Assembly: GCF_032118995.1 (NCBI RefSeq)
Contig: NC_092657.1
Span: 3,717,891-3,781,890 of the forward strand
DNA length: 64,000 nt
Reading direction: 5' to 3'
Source: Asterias amurensis
Lineage: Eukaryota > Echinodermata > Asteroidea > Forcipulatida > Asteriidae
The notes under the pieces are model-generated. The model was given only the letters and a program-made list of their open reading frames with translations, was not told where the DNA came from and made no database searches. Every line of letters starts with the position of its first letter. The stretch's first letter is position 1. Position numbers and translations under genes: made by a program. Shown here piece after piece: positions 46,393 through 57,420 of this stretch.

Positions 46393-46830
46393 ACAGAATT
46401 TGAAGAGTCAACTGGGTGAAAATTTCTTAAAATGTTGTTTCAATTCCCCATATTTTTTTAACCTGTTTTCCTGAAGATGGTTAAATATTAATGTAGAACT
46501 ATGCTAAGCAGAGAAAGGTCTTGCTTAGCAGATACAGGTTACCGGCCAAATAACATGTTATGATTATTTATTGTGCCTGGTATCCTGCCAGGTTACTCAA
46601 CATCGCCAACGTACAAGGACTCGAGTGAATAAAATCGAAAGTACGGCCGGGTGAAAATTTCTTAAGTTGTTACTCTTTCTCTTTTTTTTTCAGCTGTTGA
46701 GCGCAACCCATTTTCCTGAATTTTGTCAAAATACAACTCTGCTTAGCAGAGAAAAGTTTTACTTAGCAGAAACAGGTTACTGCCAAATAACCTGTTATAA
46801 CTGTTGTAGTATTCTACCGGTACCCTGCTT
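46356..46830 (+). repeat. 236-bp tandem duplication of the NSFL1C last-exon end
   Basis: Unit 1 (from 46356) covers the last 12 codons, stop and 3' flank. Unit 2 (from 46592) repeats the block with divergence: [15 protein letters not shown] becomes LLNIANVQGLE-stop in the same frame. Shared flank includes 'gggtgaaaatttcttaa' and 'gcttagcaga...caggttac'. Confidence 0.75.
46628..46633 (+). terminator. Possible NSFL1C polyadenylation signal (AATAAA)
   Basis: AATAAA lies 236 nt after the NSFL1C stop, inside the duplicated block of the last exon. It is the first canonical hexamer seen downstream. Use in vivo is inferred. Confidence 0.4.
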
Positions 46831-47088
46831 ACTTAAATACTCAGCAAGATAACTCGTTGAAGACATTTATCTGCCTAAACAGCTTTATGAACTTTCTGAC
46901 TGGTCGCAGTACATAAACACTGTTACTGCAAAAGGCCTCAAATTTTATTTATTTCTCTTGTGTATTGGTCAGAAATGAAATGTTCTGATGAACAAGTTTG
47001 AAAGTCTTTTCATTATATTTTGAAAGCATTTGCCCTGTTCTGTTGAATGTAATATTGTAAATGTGAATATATTTTCTCGATTGTTTAA

Positions 47089-47466
47089 GGCAGTGGACAC
47101 TATTGGTAATTACTCAAAATAATTATTAGCATAAAACCTTACTTGGTGAAGAGTAATGGGGAGAGGTTGATGGCACAAAACATTGTGAGAAACGGCTCCC
47201 TCTGAAGTGACATAGTTTTTGAGAAAGAAGTAATTTTCCACGAGTTTGATTTTGAGACCTCGGATTTAGAACTTGAGGTCTCGAAATCAACCATCTAAAC
47301 ACACACAACTTTGTGTGACAAGGGTTTTTTCTTCTTTCATTATTATCTCGCAACTTCGATGACCAATCGAGCTCAAATTTTCACAGGTTTGTTATTTTAT
47401 GCATATGTTGAGATACAGAAAGTGAGAACACTGGTCTTTGACAATTACCAATAGTGTCCAGTGTCT
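47089..47466. mobile_element. TTAA-MITE family A, full length
   Basis: TTAA at 47085-47088 and 47467-47470 (one A of the left end lost). Ends GGCAGTGGACACTATTGG and CCAATAGTGTCCAGTGTCT. Confidence 0.86.
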
Positions 47467-48044
47467 TTAAACAATATCTCCCTGATTGCAATATAGAAAT
47501 GTTGGTAGCTCTTTTATTGCCTGTGAATTTTTTAATTATTTTTTTCCTTTCACAGAACCCAGTAAACTTTATGCTTTTATATCACACATTGGTGTACAGA
47601 ATTTCAACCAGTTCTGTAAAGCTCCTGGGCACTTGTGTGTGAATGGAATGGTCAATTTATCAAAGGTTAAAAGATAAGTCTCTTAAGAGTTACTTTTTTG
47701 CAATGTTGTTGTCTTTAGTATGGTTCAACTACTATGAAGGGACCTGTTGCCTTTAGATCGGGTGCCTTGAGCTATAAAACACATTTGTTTTGAATTGAAT
47801 ATGGTCGGAAGGTCGTTATAAAAGTAGAATGATTCACATAATCCCTGGATACTGTGCGTTTTGTGTAGTTTTTGACTACAATATGGAAGACTGTTTTGCT
47901 GCTGATTGTATTTCAAGAGGCAAGTTTATGGTTTGTTTGGGTTTTTTTTTTTCAATCAAAACCCACAAACATTGCTTACAAAACACAAAAGTGTTTACGA
48001 GCGCGAACAACAGTTTTTAACGAGGACAAGGAGCAGTTCCAAAG

Positions 48045-48256
48045 AGCTGGGCCAATTTTTATGGCTCTGCTTACCGCCAAATTTTTCACAAGCTGTGTAA
48101 GCGTAGAATGCCCAGTAACATGGAGTACACACGCCCACAAACCAAATATCCCTGCTAACGGGTAAAATACGCTTGACGTAAGCGCATAATTCCCTGCTTC
48201 CCCTAAGACCGATTCTTTGCTTACGGTATTCAAAGCAGAGCCATGAAATTGGGCTC
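48045..48256. mobile_element. Family F palindromic MITE
   Basis: 'gggccaatttttatggctctgctta' at the left and 'caaagcagagccatgaaattgggc' at the right are opposed. Confidence 0.7.
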
Positions 48257-48402
48257 AGATTTGAAAGATTTTGAAACATTTGAAAGCAGTGTGCTCTTTA
48301 AAAATGTTACCCCAAGTGTTCATTCAATAGAGGTTTCGAAGGCAATATCTTGTTACATAATACATGTTAAACTATGGACACAAAGTGTTCAATTTGTTTT
48401 AA

Positions 48403-48779
48403 ATGAACACGTTGCCTTGGATCGGATGAGTTGGTCTTTGAAAAGTGTTCGTAACCGTTTGTTACGAAATGCATATGATTAGAAAGATATTTTAAAAGTA
48501 GAATATAATGATCCACACAAGTATCACTCGAAATGGCGTGGTTTTCCTCTTACGTCATCGACTAACACGATCGGCAATTTATGGGAGTCAAATTTTTGAC
48601 TCCCATAAATGGCCGACTGTGTTAGTTCGTAAATGGAAAACCAAGCATTTTCGAGGCAAGTTTGTACGAATCATTGTATTCTACTTTTAATTCATCTTCC
48701 TAACCATATGCATTTTATAACAAACTGTTACAAACGCTTTTTAAAGACCAACTCGACCGATCCAAGGCAACGTGTTCCT
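48403..48779. mobile_element. TTAA-MITE family B
   Basis: TTAA at 48399-48402 and 48780-48783. Inverted halves meet at 'tgggagtcaaatttttgactccca'. Confidence 0.87.
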
Positions 48780-49404
48780 TTAATTAAGAGAAAAATATAA
48801 TAAAAATGTCTTTAAAAAAATTAACATAACTGCAGTCGGTGTTTCCATTGTTGTTTTTATATTTTTATAATATTTCTTTTATTTCATACAAAACAGTTGC
48901 ACACACTTTATAAACTATAAATTTAAAAACATTTATACGGTGTAACTAAATCCATGTGTAGGTTATATTTTAACAATGTCTGGTAAAATGAGTTTGTGGC
49001 CGCAAGCTACCATTTAAAAGTAGTCATAGATTAGTAACTCCTTGCCTGGTATGCACCTCCATCCTACAATCTAGACTGTTTTAAGAGGAATATCAATTCC
49101 TACACTCAGCTCCTTTGAGTTAATTTAATCTATAATCATTTATTATTGTAACCCCTTACCAAGAGTGGCTTTCTCGTTTGGGGCAAATTTGCATATAACA
49201 AACTCAAAAACTTTATTACCATAAAACCTTACTTTGTGAGACGCACTGCTGCCTGGTCATGGGAGTTGTTAAAAACTTATGGTAACTCCTAAGTTGGGAC
49301 GAGTAACTCCAGATATGACTAGTCTTAACTCTTTGTGAAATCCACCAGAGTTTGCTAACTGGAGGTAGCTACACAAAAGCTTGTCCCAAACAATGTGACA
49401 TATA

Positions 49405-49646
49405 GGGTGCATTCGTTTAGCTTCCCTGGGTCGACCCCACGGTGCTCACTCGGGTGAGCTCCTGACAAGGGCTAATCGAACGATCACACTCGCCCTCTCG
49501 TGGTGACGGCATGCTCCTCAGGTCGCCCCAGGTGACCCACTTCACGAGCAGGGCACTGGGGGCTGACCCGGGTGAGCCCCGTCAAAGCTATTCGAACTTA
49601 CTCGGGCAGACCAGGGTCGACACAGGGAAGCTAAACCAACGCACCC
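49405..49646. mobile_element. MITE family G (GGGTGCATTCGTTTAGC ends)
   Basis: Ends GGGTGCATTCGTTTAGCTTCC and GGAAGCTAAACCAACGCACCC, with ATA on each side. GC-rich interior 'actcgggtgagc' and 'cccgggtgagcc'. A sister copy at 50777-50997 makes the two flank the last ankyrin-gene exon. Confidence 0.8.
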
Positions 49647-49876
49647 ATAGCAACATGAGCAACTGTCTCTAGTCTGGGGTAATCAAACTTAAGCTGGTAA
49701 CTTGTAACTAAGCAAGTTTTTACACCAACCATTCTTCAAATCTGACTCACAAATGGCTTTATTACAGTTCTTAAAACTCAACTTTCAAATATTTCTACAT
49801 CTCAAAAGTGTTTATGATACAAAAGGCACGCATCTTCCTTCTCTAAACCAAGGAGGTTCAGGGGGCTTCATCCTCT

Positions 49877-50256
49877 AATAATAATAATGACGTCTTCTAT
49901 AGCGCCGGTATCCATAAAAAGTGCTCATGGCGCTTGCTCCAATAAAAGTATTCCCCCTTGGTTGTTCTCCAGCAGTGCAAAAAACAAGAACAAATGTCTA
50001 GTGAGTGTTACTGAAATGTCTTTGAAAAAGATGGGTCTTCAGGGTTGATTTGAAGGTTTCTATTGTCTGGATGGCTCTGATAGAATGTGGTAGACCGTTC
50101 CACACCTTCCCTGCAGCTACATGGAAAGAGCGGGATCCCCATGAATTATTTCCAGCATGTTCCACAAGACCAAGACCACCGCCTACAGCCAATTTGTCGA
50201 TCTTGTTATATATCCATTGAAGTTCAGTGTTGTCATGGTTGTGAATTATTCCCAAT
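49877..50256 (-). mobile_element. 5'-truncated LINE (non-LTR retrotransposon) 3' end
   Basis: The minus strand encodes an 85-codon tail with FHVAAGKVWNGLPHSIRAI and FKSTLKTHLF, the well-known C-terminal wording of many metazoan LINE reverse-transcriptase proteins. It is followed by an untranslated end 'ccggcgctatagaagacgtc' and an (ATT)n tail. Only the last part of ORF2 remains, so it is inactive. Confidence 0.82.
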
Positions 50257-50311
50257 TCTCAAAACTTGAACATGTACTGATTAAATTCTATCCTTGAAGC
50301 AGTATGTTCAT

Positions 50312-53300
50312 TCAATTTGTCTCTTGTCCAAAATATCTAACAGCTAAGTCTCTCTTTGGCAGTAACTCTTGACCTACGACCTTTGGCTTTGTTTCTTTGG
50401 GTTTCTGCACTTCTTGAGCTTTTCTGTAGGAATGAAAAAACATAACTTTAAATGTAACCATAATCATGTTACTGAAAATTTATAGTAGAGTACATAATCA
50501 AGGACAAGATACCTTAACTATAAAGTACAAGGATACAGCTGGGAAAAAAAACCAGAAAACAACTTTCAGCGAATCCTTCACTAAAAACAGAAGTTTCTGA
50601 GGTTTTGCTTAAATTTGACAAAAGAAACAAATGTTTTAACATGAGGTTGACCCCACTGTTTCTGGTTAACGTTGCAAGCCCCCTTGTTTGCAGGTTTCCT
50701 CAGGCTTGCGAGCTACAGTCATGACAGTGATTAAGTTCACTTGTGAGGCATCCTTGGTCTCACACTTACAAATAATGGGTGCGTTCGATAAGCCTCCCTG
50801 CGTCGACCCCGCAGTGCTCACTCGGGTGAGCCCCTGACAAGAGCTAATCGAACGATCACACTCGTCCTCTCGTGGTGACGGCATGCACCTCAGGTCACCC
50901 CAAGTGATCCACTCCACAAGCAGGGCACTGGGGGCTGACCCGGGTGAGCCCTGTCAAAGCTATTCGGGTCGAACCAGGAAGCTAAACGAATGCACCCATT
51001 GATAATCCTTAGAACTTATAAAATATGTGAGTTTAGGAGACTTTTTATAACTTACGGTTTTCTTGGTAGAGGTGAATTAAAGATCCCTCCCTTCTTGTTG
51101 TTCATTGCTTTCTGGACTTGAGACGGTTGGTGCATTCTCTCCCACTCGACCAGCTCATAGTTATTGGCGCAGTGGATGCATTTCACTTCATTGTTTCCTA
51201 TATGCAAATTAAGAACAGGTCACAACCGGTTACATCTGGTCCAAACTTGATTAAAGCAGCTGTTTGCAACAATATCATGGACCAGTTAGAACCGGTTGAG
51301 CCAACTCTTGTTGCAGCATGCAGCTACTGGAAACATATGTGGTTTTGAGACTAGTTATAGATCAGGAACAGGTTACAACCGGTTTCATCTAAGTCTTAAC
51401 TTGACTATAGCAGCCGATTGCAATATTTAATGAAATTAGTGGACTAGTTTATAACCGGTTGAAGCCCAGTCAACTCTTGCAGCAGCAGCTACTCGTATGT
51501 GATTTTGAGACCAGTTGGATCAGTTATATTTGGACACAGCAGAAACTTAGAAATTGTTAACTTTATACAACCAGTTCCACTCAACATTTTAAACTTGGCT
51601 AGGAGCAGTTGGATCCAGTTTATTCCACTTGGATCCAGTTACAACTTGACACGTTTAAATCTTTTGAATTTAACCAATTTCGTTAATCATTTTAAACGGT
51701 GTTAGGACCAGTTGGGTTCAGTGAAATTTGGCCAGTCCCAGCTTTCTGAGAGTCCTTGGCTTCATAAACAGAATAAATCAATGACAAAAATGAAGAAAAG
51801 TTTACTTCTAAAACAATTCTTTAAAAGACACCTTACCTGCTTTGCTCATCCGCTGTGGGTGGCCGGAGCGTCTAGCACAGTCCATAGGAGTCTCCTCTCT
51901 GTCATTGACTACATCAAGCCGACCATTGTGCTGGAGGCAGCAGTTGAAGCATTCAGCATGACCACCAGTAGCAGCTAGATGAGCTGGTGTGTTGCCATGA
52001 TCTATAGGGGGAACAAGCCGTGTAGAAATGAAATCTATAGAAATCTTAAAGTCCAAAATCAACAACAGAAATCTTCTTCAAATCACACGGGGGGCTCTTT
52101 CGGTACAAGTTGATTCACGCAAATGTTCCTCGATATTGTGTTGTTTTTCCTTTTACCTTATATGAACTAGCTCGGTCCACCATTTTGTAGAACTAAAGGT
52201 TTGACTCCACAAAGTGGTTGACTGTGTTAAAGGAACACGTTGCCTTGGAACGGTCGAGTTGGTCTTTGAAAAGCGTTTGTAATCGTTTTTTATAAAATGC
52301 ATATGGGTAGAAAGATGTTGTAAAAGTAGAATACAATGATCCACACAAACATGCCTCGAAATTGCGTGGTTTTCCTTTTACCTTGTCGACTAACACGTCG
52401 GCCATTTATGGGGGTCAAAATTTTGACTCCCATAAATGGCCGACCATGTTAGTTCGCACAGTAGAAGGAAAACCACGCAATTTCGAGGCAAACTTGTGTG
52501 GATCATTGTATTCTACTTTTAAAACATCTTTCCAACCATATGCATTTTATAAAAAACGGTTACAAACGCTTTTGTTTAGACCAACTCGTCCGATGCAAGG
52601 CAACGTGTTCCTTTAAATCACGAAGTAAATGGAAAACCACACAATTTCAAGGTATATTTGTGTGGATCATTGGTGTACTTTAAAAAACAGCTTTCCAAAA
52701 TATTCATTTCATTACATTGCCTTCATAAAGCGCCCATTCCAAAGACAAACTGTCCTTTAATTCCTTGTTGTTATACCACCAATCTTCCACTTTCTTTTGA
52801 TATACTTTTGTGCTTACTCACTTTAAATTTCAAAAAATTTCTAAATTTGTTCTTACTGTCTGTAGCTGTGGCATCCACTCCTTTTTCCAATAACCAATGC
52901 AGACAGGTCATCGCTCCAAAATAAGCCGCCTGGAAAAAAATAAAGAATTTAAAAGACAGAAATCTTGAGCCAAACTCTTCACAAACTTTAAGTTAATTTT
53001 GTATTTTACGAAGGTATATATTAGCCTCATGGCAAGTAAAGTTTATCTTTCAGTTAGATAACTTTGTCCCATGATACATGTAAGTTAACGTTGTCTTGTG
53101 GTAAGTTAACTTTAACACAAGACAAAGTAAACTTTCTCATGTGATTATTTAACTTTGTCTTGTGTTAAACTAACTTTGTCTTTTGGGAAGATAACTTAGT
53201 CTCATGGTAGGTAAAAGGCAGTGGACACTATTGGTAATTGTCAAAGACTAGCCTTCACAGTTGGTGTATCTCAACATATGCATAAAATAACAAACCTGTG

Positions 53301-56300
53301 AAAATTTGAGCTCAATCGGTCATCGAACTTGCGAGATAATAATGAAAGAAAAAAAACACCCTTGTCACACGAAGTTGTGTGCGTTTAGATGGTTGATTTC
53401 GAGACCTCAAGTTCTAAATCTGAGGTCTCAAAATCAAATTCGTGGAAAATTACTTCTTTCTCGAAAACTATGGCACTTCAGAGGGAGCCGTTTCTCACGA
53501 TGTTTTATACCATCAACCTCTCCCTATTTACTCGCTACCAAGTAAGGTATTATGCTAATAATTATTTTGAGTAATTACCAATAGTGTCCACTGCCTTTAA
53601 CCTCATCTTGTGGTAATTAAAACTTGGTATTGTGCTTAGTTAATTTTATCTTGGTAAGTTAACTTTGTCTTCTGGTTAGTTAATTTTTTCTCGTGATAAA
53701 CTACTCCATCCAAACGAATCCTGACTTAAGACTTCATATCTAAGTAATCGTTAAGTTTTTCAAACGTACCATGTGGGCAGGCGTCTTCCCCGAGCCATCC
53801 TTGGTCATCAGCTCTGTGCCATTCTTGACAAGAAATCTCAGGCAGTCTAAGTGGTCTTTCTTAGCAGCAAAGTGAGCGGGAATACACCCAGCTTGATCAG
53901 TGGCCAAGATGTCACAGTTCCCCTGGACGAATAGGATCAGGCTCTCCAGGCCTGGAAAATAACCAGAAAATGTTGAAACAAATGTAGAACAAAAAATTGA
54001 AATTGATAAAATGTTAACCCCCTACCCAACACTATGAAAATCTATGCTCTTTCGGATTTGGCTGAAATTCAATGAGCTGTTTCTGTTTCACCATGCTGTA
54101 AGGGAATTGTAATTCCATTATTACAATTCCATTAAACCATCTTGAAAACACACAATTACACACACAATTATGCCCAACTCTTGAAAAACACCTTGTTTGA
54201 GTATTTGCAAGACTCGTTACTGAACTTCTTGTCTCAACATAAAGTGGATTAGGATCAGTAAGTTGCCTTGCTCGCTTGAATTACAGAGCGAATTGTTTGT
54301 TGATACAGTAACACAAAATTGCTAATTTTGGCACATTTGATTTGTGACTCTGTCTCTTTCTCACTCATGTGGCAAAGTCCAGCAACATGTCATCATTGCA
54401 AATGTGGTATCATTTTAAAGAGGAACATTTCAGCTTTGCATTGATATTTATCTAAATACAAAGAGAGTCATAAATATTACAAATATACTTGATAGAAAAA
54501 AGTTTCCTAACTTCTTGTGAGCAGTTTATTAATATATGACGGTACCTCCATGGATTGCGCCCATATGGGCGGGTCTCCTTCCTTGGTGGTCAGACGTCTC
54601 AATGTCGATGCCCTTACTCAGGAGGTAGCTGAGTATCTTTGGGTGGTTCCTCTGGGCGGCCAGGTGGGCGGGGCTTCGTCCATTCTTATCCTCCAGCGAC
54701 GTATCAGCTCCTACAATTGAAGTGTTTTTATGTCAATACTTTGCAAAAACCACAAGGGACACCGACTTGGTAAAGATTTTAAACAACTTTCGCTTAGAAA
54801 CATTGACTAGAGCAGGACTTGATTCTGTGACCCATGGATTAAAGGCAGTGGACAATATTGGTAATTATCAAAGACTAGTCTTCTTAAGCTTGGGCGTCTG
54901 ATTTATTTTATTCACAATATATCGCCGACAATATATCGCGATATTCGATATAATCGCGATTAATTAAATTTGACATAATCAGTCTTCAAGCTCCAAGTGA
55001 AAGTTGTAGAAGAGACAGTCATAGCATAAGAGAGGTGTTCTAATGACCTATTCTTCTGGTTTTACTCCAAACCTATGGGGTGCAAGATGTCTCAGCTAGC
55101 AAATACATCGCGATATTTAATCGATATCGCGATATATCGATATTTCGATTAAAACCAAATCCATCCGATATCAAAATCGTTTCCAAATTAATATAGCAAT
55201 ATTCGATAATATCGTGATATCGCCCAAGCTTAAGTCTTCTTAACTTGGTGTATCTCAACATATGCATCAAATATCAAACCTGTGAAAATTTGAGCTCGAT
55301 TGGTCGTCGGAGTTGTGACATAACTATGAAGGAAGAAAAAAAACCTTGTCACACAAAGTTGTGTGCTTTCAGATGCTTGATTTAGAGACCTCAAATTCTA
55401 AACTTGAGGTCTCAAAATCAAGTTCTCGGAAAATAGAGATCTCAACCGCTAAGTATCAATTTATGCCAAAGTACAAATCACAATGGCAATATTGACAACT
55501 AATCTTAACATGATTCTCATTAGTACTTTATGACATCGAGCCATGTCGCTCACTCTAGCTAAAAAATCGAACAAGTTTCAAACAGAAAGTTGTTTTACCT
55601 TTTTCCGCTAAAACCTGCAAGCATTCCAATTCTCCCTGGAATGCGGCAATGTGACATGAACTCTGACCTTCGACATCGACCGCATCGATGTCATCTGCAA
55701 GGTCAAGGAGTAATGTCAGGACATTGGGGTGACCTCCGACACAGGCCTCATGCAGTAGAGTCCGATTCTTGATGGTGCGAATACTGGTATCTGCACCAGC
55801 CTATAAATCAACGACAACAATTTTTGTTTTCCATGGGTCAAAAATATAATTAGGCTTAAATGCAATCATCATTAGGTGTTTTGGCACGTGCTCTGATTGT
55901 TTAAGATCAGCAGAGTGGTTGGTTTGAGTAAGTCCTGACCCTTGTGTCTTTATAAGAAATACACTTATAACCACTATTGCTCCTCCTTCAGATAGGATAA
56001 CTGTTCTTATCATCAAGTACGTGCTAATCCTCCAATCAGATTTGCAGAATGGAGTGGCTTTTTATATCAACTTGTCCGATCTGCCCTGAAGTCTTGAGCT
56101 TCAGGGCAGAGATTGAGCTTCGCTACAATTGTTGTTAAGAGAAAAGGTGCACTTGGGGTGCCAAAACACACCAAGCTTAAAAGTGTTCATTATTACAATA
56201 CCTCGAGAAGTTGTCTTGCAACATCAACCTGCCCGTACTGGCATGCCCTGAGGAGGGCAGTCCTGTAGTCTCCGGTCCGACCGAAGTTAGGGTCAGCCGA

Positions 56301-56996
56301 GCTCTCTCTGAGAACCCTACGTACAGCGGAGGAATCCCCCTTCTCTGCTGCTTCCATCAACTCATGGGTAGAATCTATAAAATTGAAGAAAACAAAAATA
56401 AAGTACAATTGTTAAAGACAGATCATTTTTGTGATTTTGGGTTGAAAAAAAGTTTTGACTAGAGTGGGACTCTATACCAAGGACCTCCTGATTCGTGCCA
56501 GCGCTCTACCAACTGAGCTATTGTAGCCCTATGTTGGCAGTCTCCCTATTTTGTCAACATCTTTGCTCAAATAATAAACAAATAATTTGACTTCACCCTC
56601 GCTAAAACTCTGCAAAAAAATCAAACATGAAATGGCGTCCAATTATATACCTGTAACTGACACACAGACTGCCATACTCATAGTGCTTGCCGTTCTCCTA
56701 CCAGCGGGGGAGACTCTCCTCTCGCCTATTGTTGGCATCCTCCCCCTGTTTCTGTTCTTTGTCCTGCCATCAACGAGACCTTCTTCGTCAGTTCCCTCCG
56801 TCAAAAATGCTCCAGCTCGCCCTCCGCTGCGGTTGGCACGATTCCGCAACGCCGCGATGCGACTATCATCAGAGTCGTCAGCGTTCTGGTGGAAGTACGA
56901 GATCTTCTCGCCAAGTGTCATTGTTCTTTCTCGCAGGACGATGTTCGGATGTGGCTGGCTTTGCCGAAGATTGTTATAAAGTTCTTTTCTTGCCAT
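50312..56996 (-). CDS. Ankyrin-repeat protein, 519 residues, orthologue not recognised
   Basis: Minus-strand exons in reading order: 56996-56651, 56374-56202, 55800-55599, 54710-54546, 53951-53770, 52929-52857, 52001-51837, 51197-51056 and 50423-50312 (TGA). All are GT-AG, and the phases close to 520 codons including the stop. Residues 1-115 are basic, low in hydrophobics and Arg-rich, with no recognised domain. About residues 117-435 form nine 33-residue ankyrin repeats plus a partial tenth. The later ones share a PAH signature (SPAHLAA, RPAHMGA, IPAHFAA, TPAHMAA, TPAHLAA) where most ankyrins have PLH. The tail has a CIHC pair, the sequence YELVEWERMHQPS, and a Lys/Pro-rich end. Ankyrin arrays bind protein partners, so a scaffold role is inferred. 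Some resemblance to ANKRD42-type repeats was noted but is too weak for a name. An acceptor at 57011-57009 suggests an untranslated exon start at 57008. Introns carry MITEs and tandem repeats. Confidence 0.88.
50640..50770 (+). repeat. Dispersed repeat matching 34195-34330
   Basis: Shares 'gtttctggtt', 'caggtttcctc.ggcttgc' and 'gtgaggcatccttggt'-type blocks. Confidence 0.55.
50777..50997. mobile_element. MITE family G, second copy
   Basis: GGGTGCGTTCGATAAGC...GCTAAACGAATGCACCC, with an interior nearly identical to the 49405 copy. Confidence 0.8.
51219..51530 (+). repeat. Tandem repeat, about 158-bp unit, ankyrin-gene intron 7
   Basis: Two units with 'caaccggttncatct', 'agcagcngnttgcaa', 'ccggttga.gcc.agtcaactctt' and 'gnttttgagac.agtt' in the same order. 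Remnants continue to about 51730. Confidence 0.7.
52231..52612. mobile_element. TTAA-MITE family B inside an older family B relic
   Basis: TTAA at 52227-52230 and 52613-52616. It is very close to the copy at 11556. The flanks (about 52110-52226 and 52617-52700) look like a decayed family B element. Confidence 0.87.
53030..53700 (+). repeat. Minisatellite 'gttaactttgtcttgtggtaa', split by a MITE
   Basis: Units of about 22-24 bp on both sides (53030-53212 and 53600-53700) of a family A insertion. In ankyrin-gene intron 5. Confidence 0.72.
53216..53596. mobile_element. TTAA-MITE family A in the minisatellite
   Basis: AGGCAGTGGACACTATTGG...CCAATAGTGTCCACTGCCT, right TTAA at 53597-53600, left flank TAAA (one change). 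Confidence 0.85.
54843..55440. mobile_element. TTAA-MITE family A interrupted by family H
   Basis: Left TTAA at 54839-54842 and AGGCAGTGGACAATATTGG end. After about 40 bp the family H element intervenes, and family A resumes at 55234 until about 55440, where the rest is lost. Confidence 0.82.
54884..55233. mobile_element. MITE family H, nested
   Basis: TTAAGCTTGGGCG...CGCCCAAGCTTAA, flanked by GTCTTC (54878-54883, 55234-55239). Opposite orientation to the 22130 copy, with which it shares about 200 bp. Confidence 0.84.
56455..56577 (-). mobile_element. tRNA-derived SINE, type 2, second copy
   Basis: Minus-strand 'tagctcagttggtagagcgc' head, anticodon arm eroded, and the same 'tatgttggc.gt.tccctattttgtcaa' body (seen on the plus strand) as 38578-38700. 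In ankyrin-gene intron 1. Confidence 0.75.
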
Positions 56997-57224
56997 TGTA
57001 TAAACTCTCTGGGACGGCAAGAAAAATCTTCAAGAGTCTACTTTATCCATGTAGTTGATCCTCGCCACAAAAATATTGATAATCAGAAACAATCGACTCC
57101 AACTTTTCATAGCCATTCAGATGCATCTTTGTCAACTTTAAAAGTTCCTGAGTCCACCAGGCATTTCACATAGTCTCCATCGAACTTCGCATCTGCCTCT
57201 AACTTACATGGAATATAATTAAGG

Positions 57225-57420
57225 GAGGTTCGCAGTAGCACCATGTGTAAATCTCTTTTGAGTCGTGTTGCTTCTGAACAGAACTGGTGGTTTATAACTC
57301 AACGTTTCGATCAGTATGCTCAGATCGTCTTCAGGAGAATGGAGTTATTACCAGCTCGAGTATGATAGCCCTATTACTCTTCTGCATGCCACCACAAAGT
57401 TCCATACATGGTAACAAAAG
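57225..57420 (-). mobile_element. Penelope-like relic with hammerhead-like core
   Basis: Minus strand 57334-57304 reads CTGAAGA, a CGATC/GATCG stem with a 10-nt loop, then AAACGTTGAG. CUGANGA...GAAAC is the hammerhead ribozyme core found in Penelope-like retroelements. No protein remains. Confidence 0.5.

Larger units (their letters stand above)
46834..50311. other. NSFL1C-ankyrin gene convergent intergenic region
   Basis: No coding exon seen. It holds family A (47089), a family B relic (about 47735-47835), family F (48045), family B (48403), family G (49405) and a LINE end (49877). The stretch 48785-49250 shows nothing recognisable. Confidence 0.65.

Noticed and set aside
49998-50255. 85-codon frame as a host gene
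   Set aside because: The wording is that of a LINE reverse-transcriptase C-terminus, followed by a LINE 3' end and (ATT)n tail.
56587-57173. Plus-strand frames of 130, 123 and 94 codons
   Set aside because: They are antisense to, or overlap, ankyrin-gene exon 1, whose minus-strand frame joins in phase with eight further exons.
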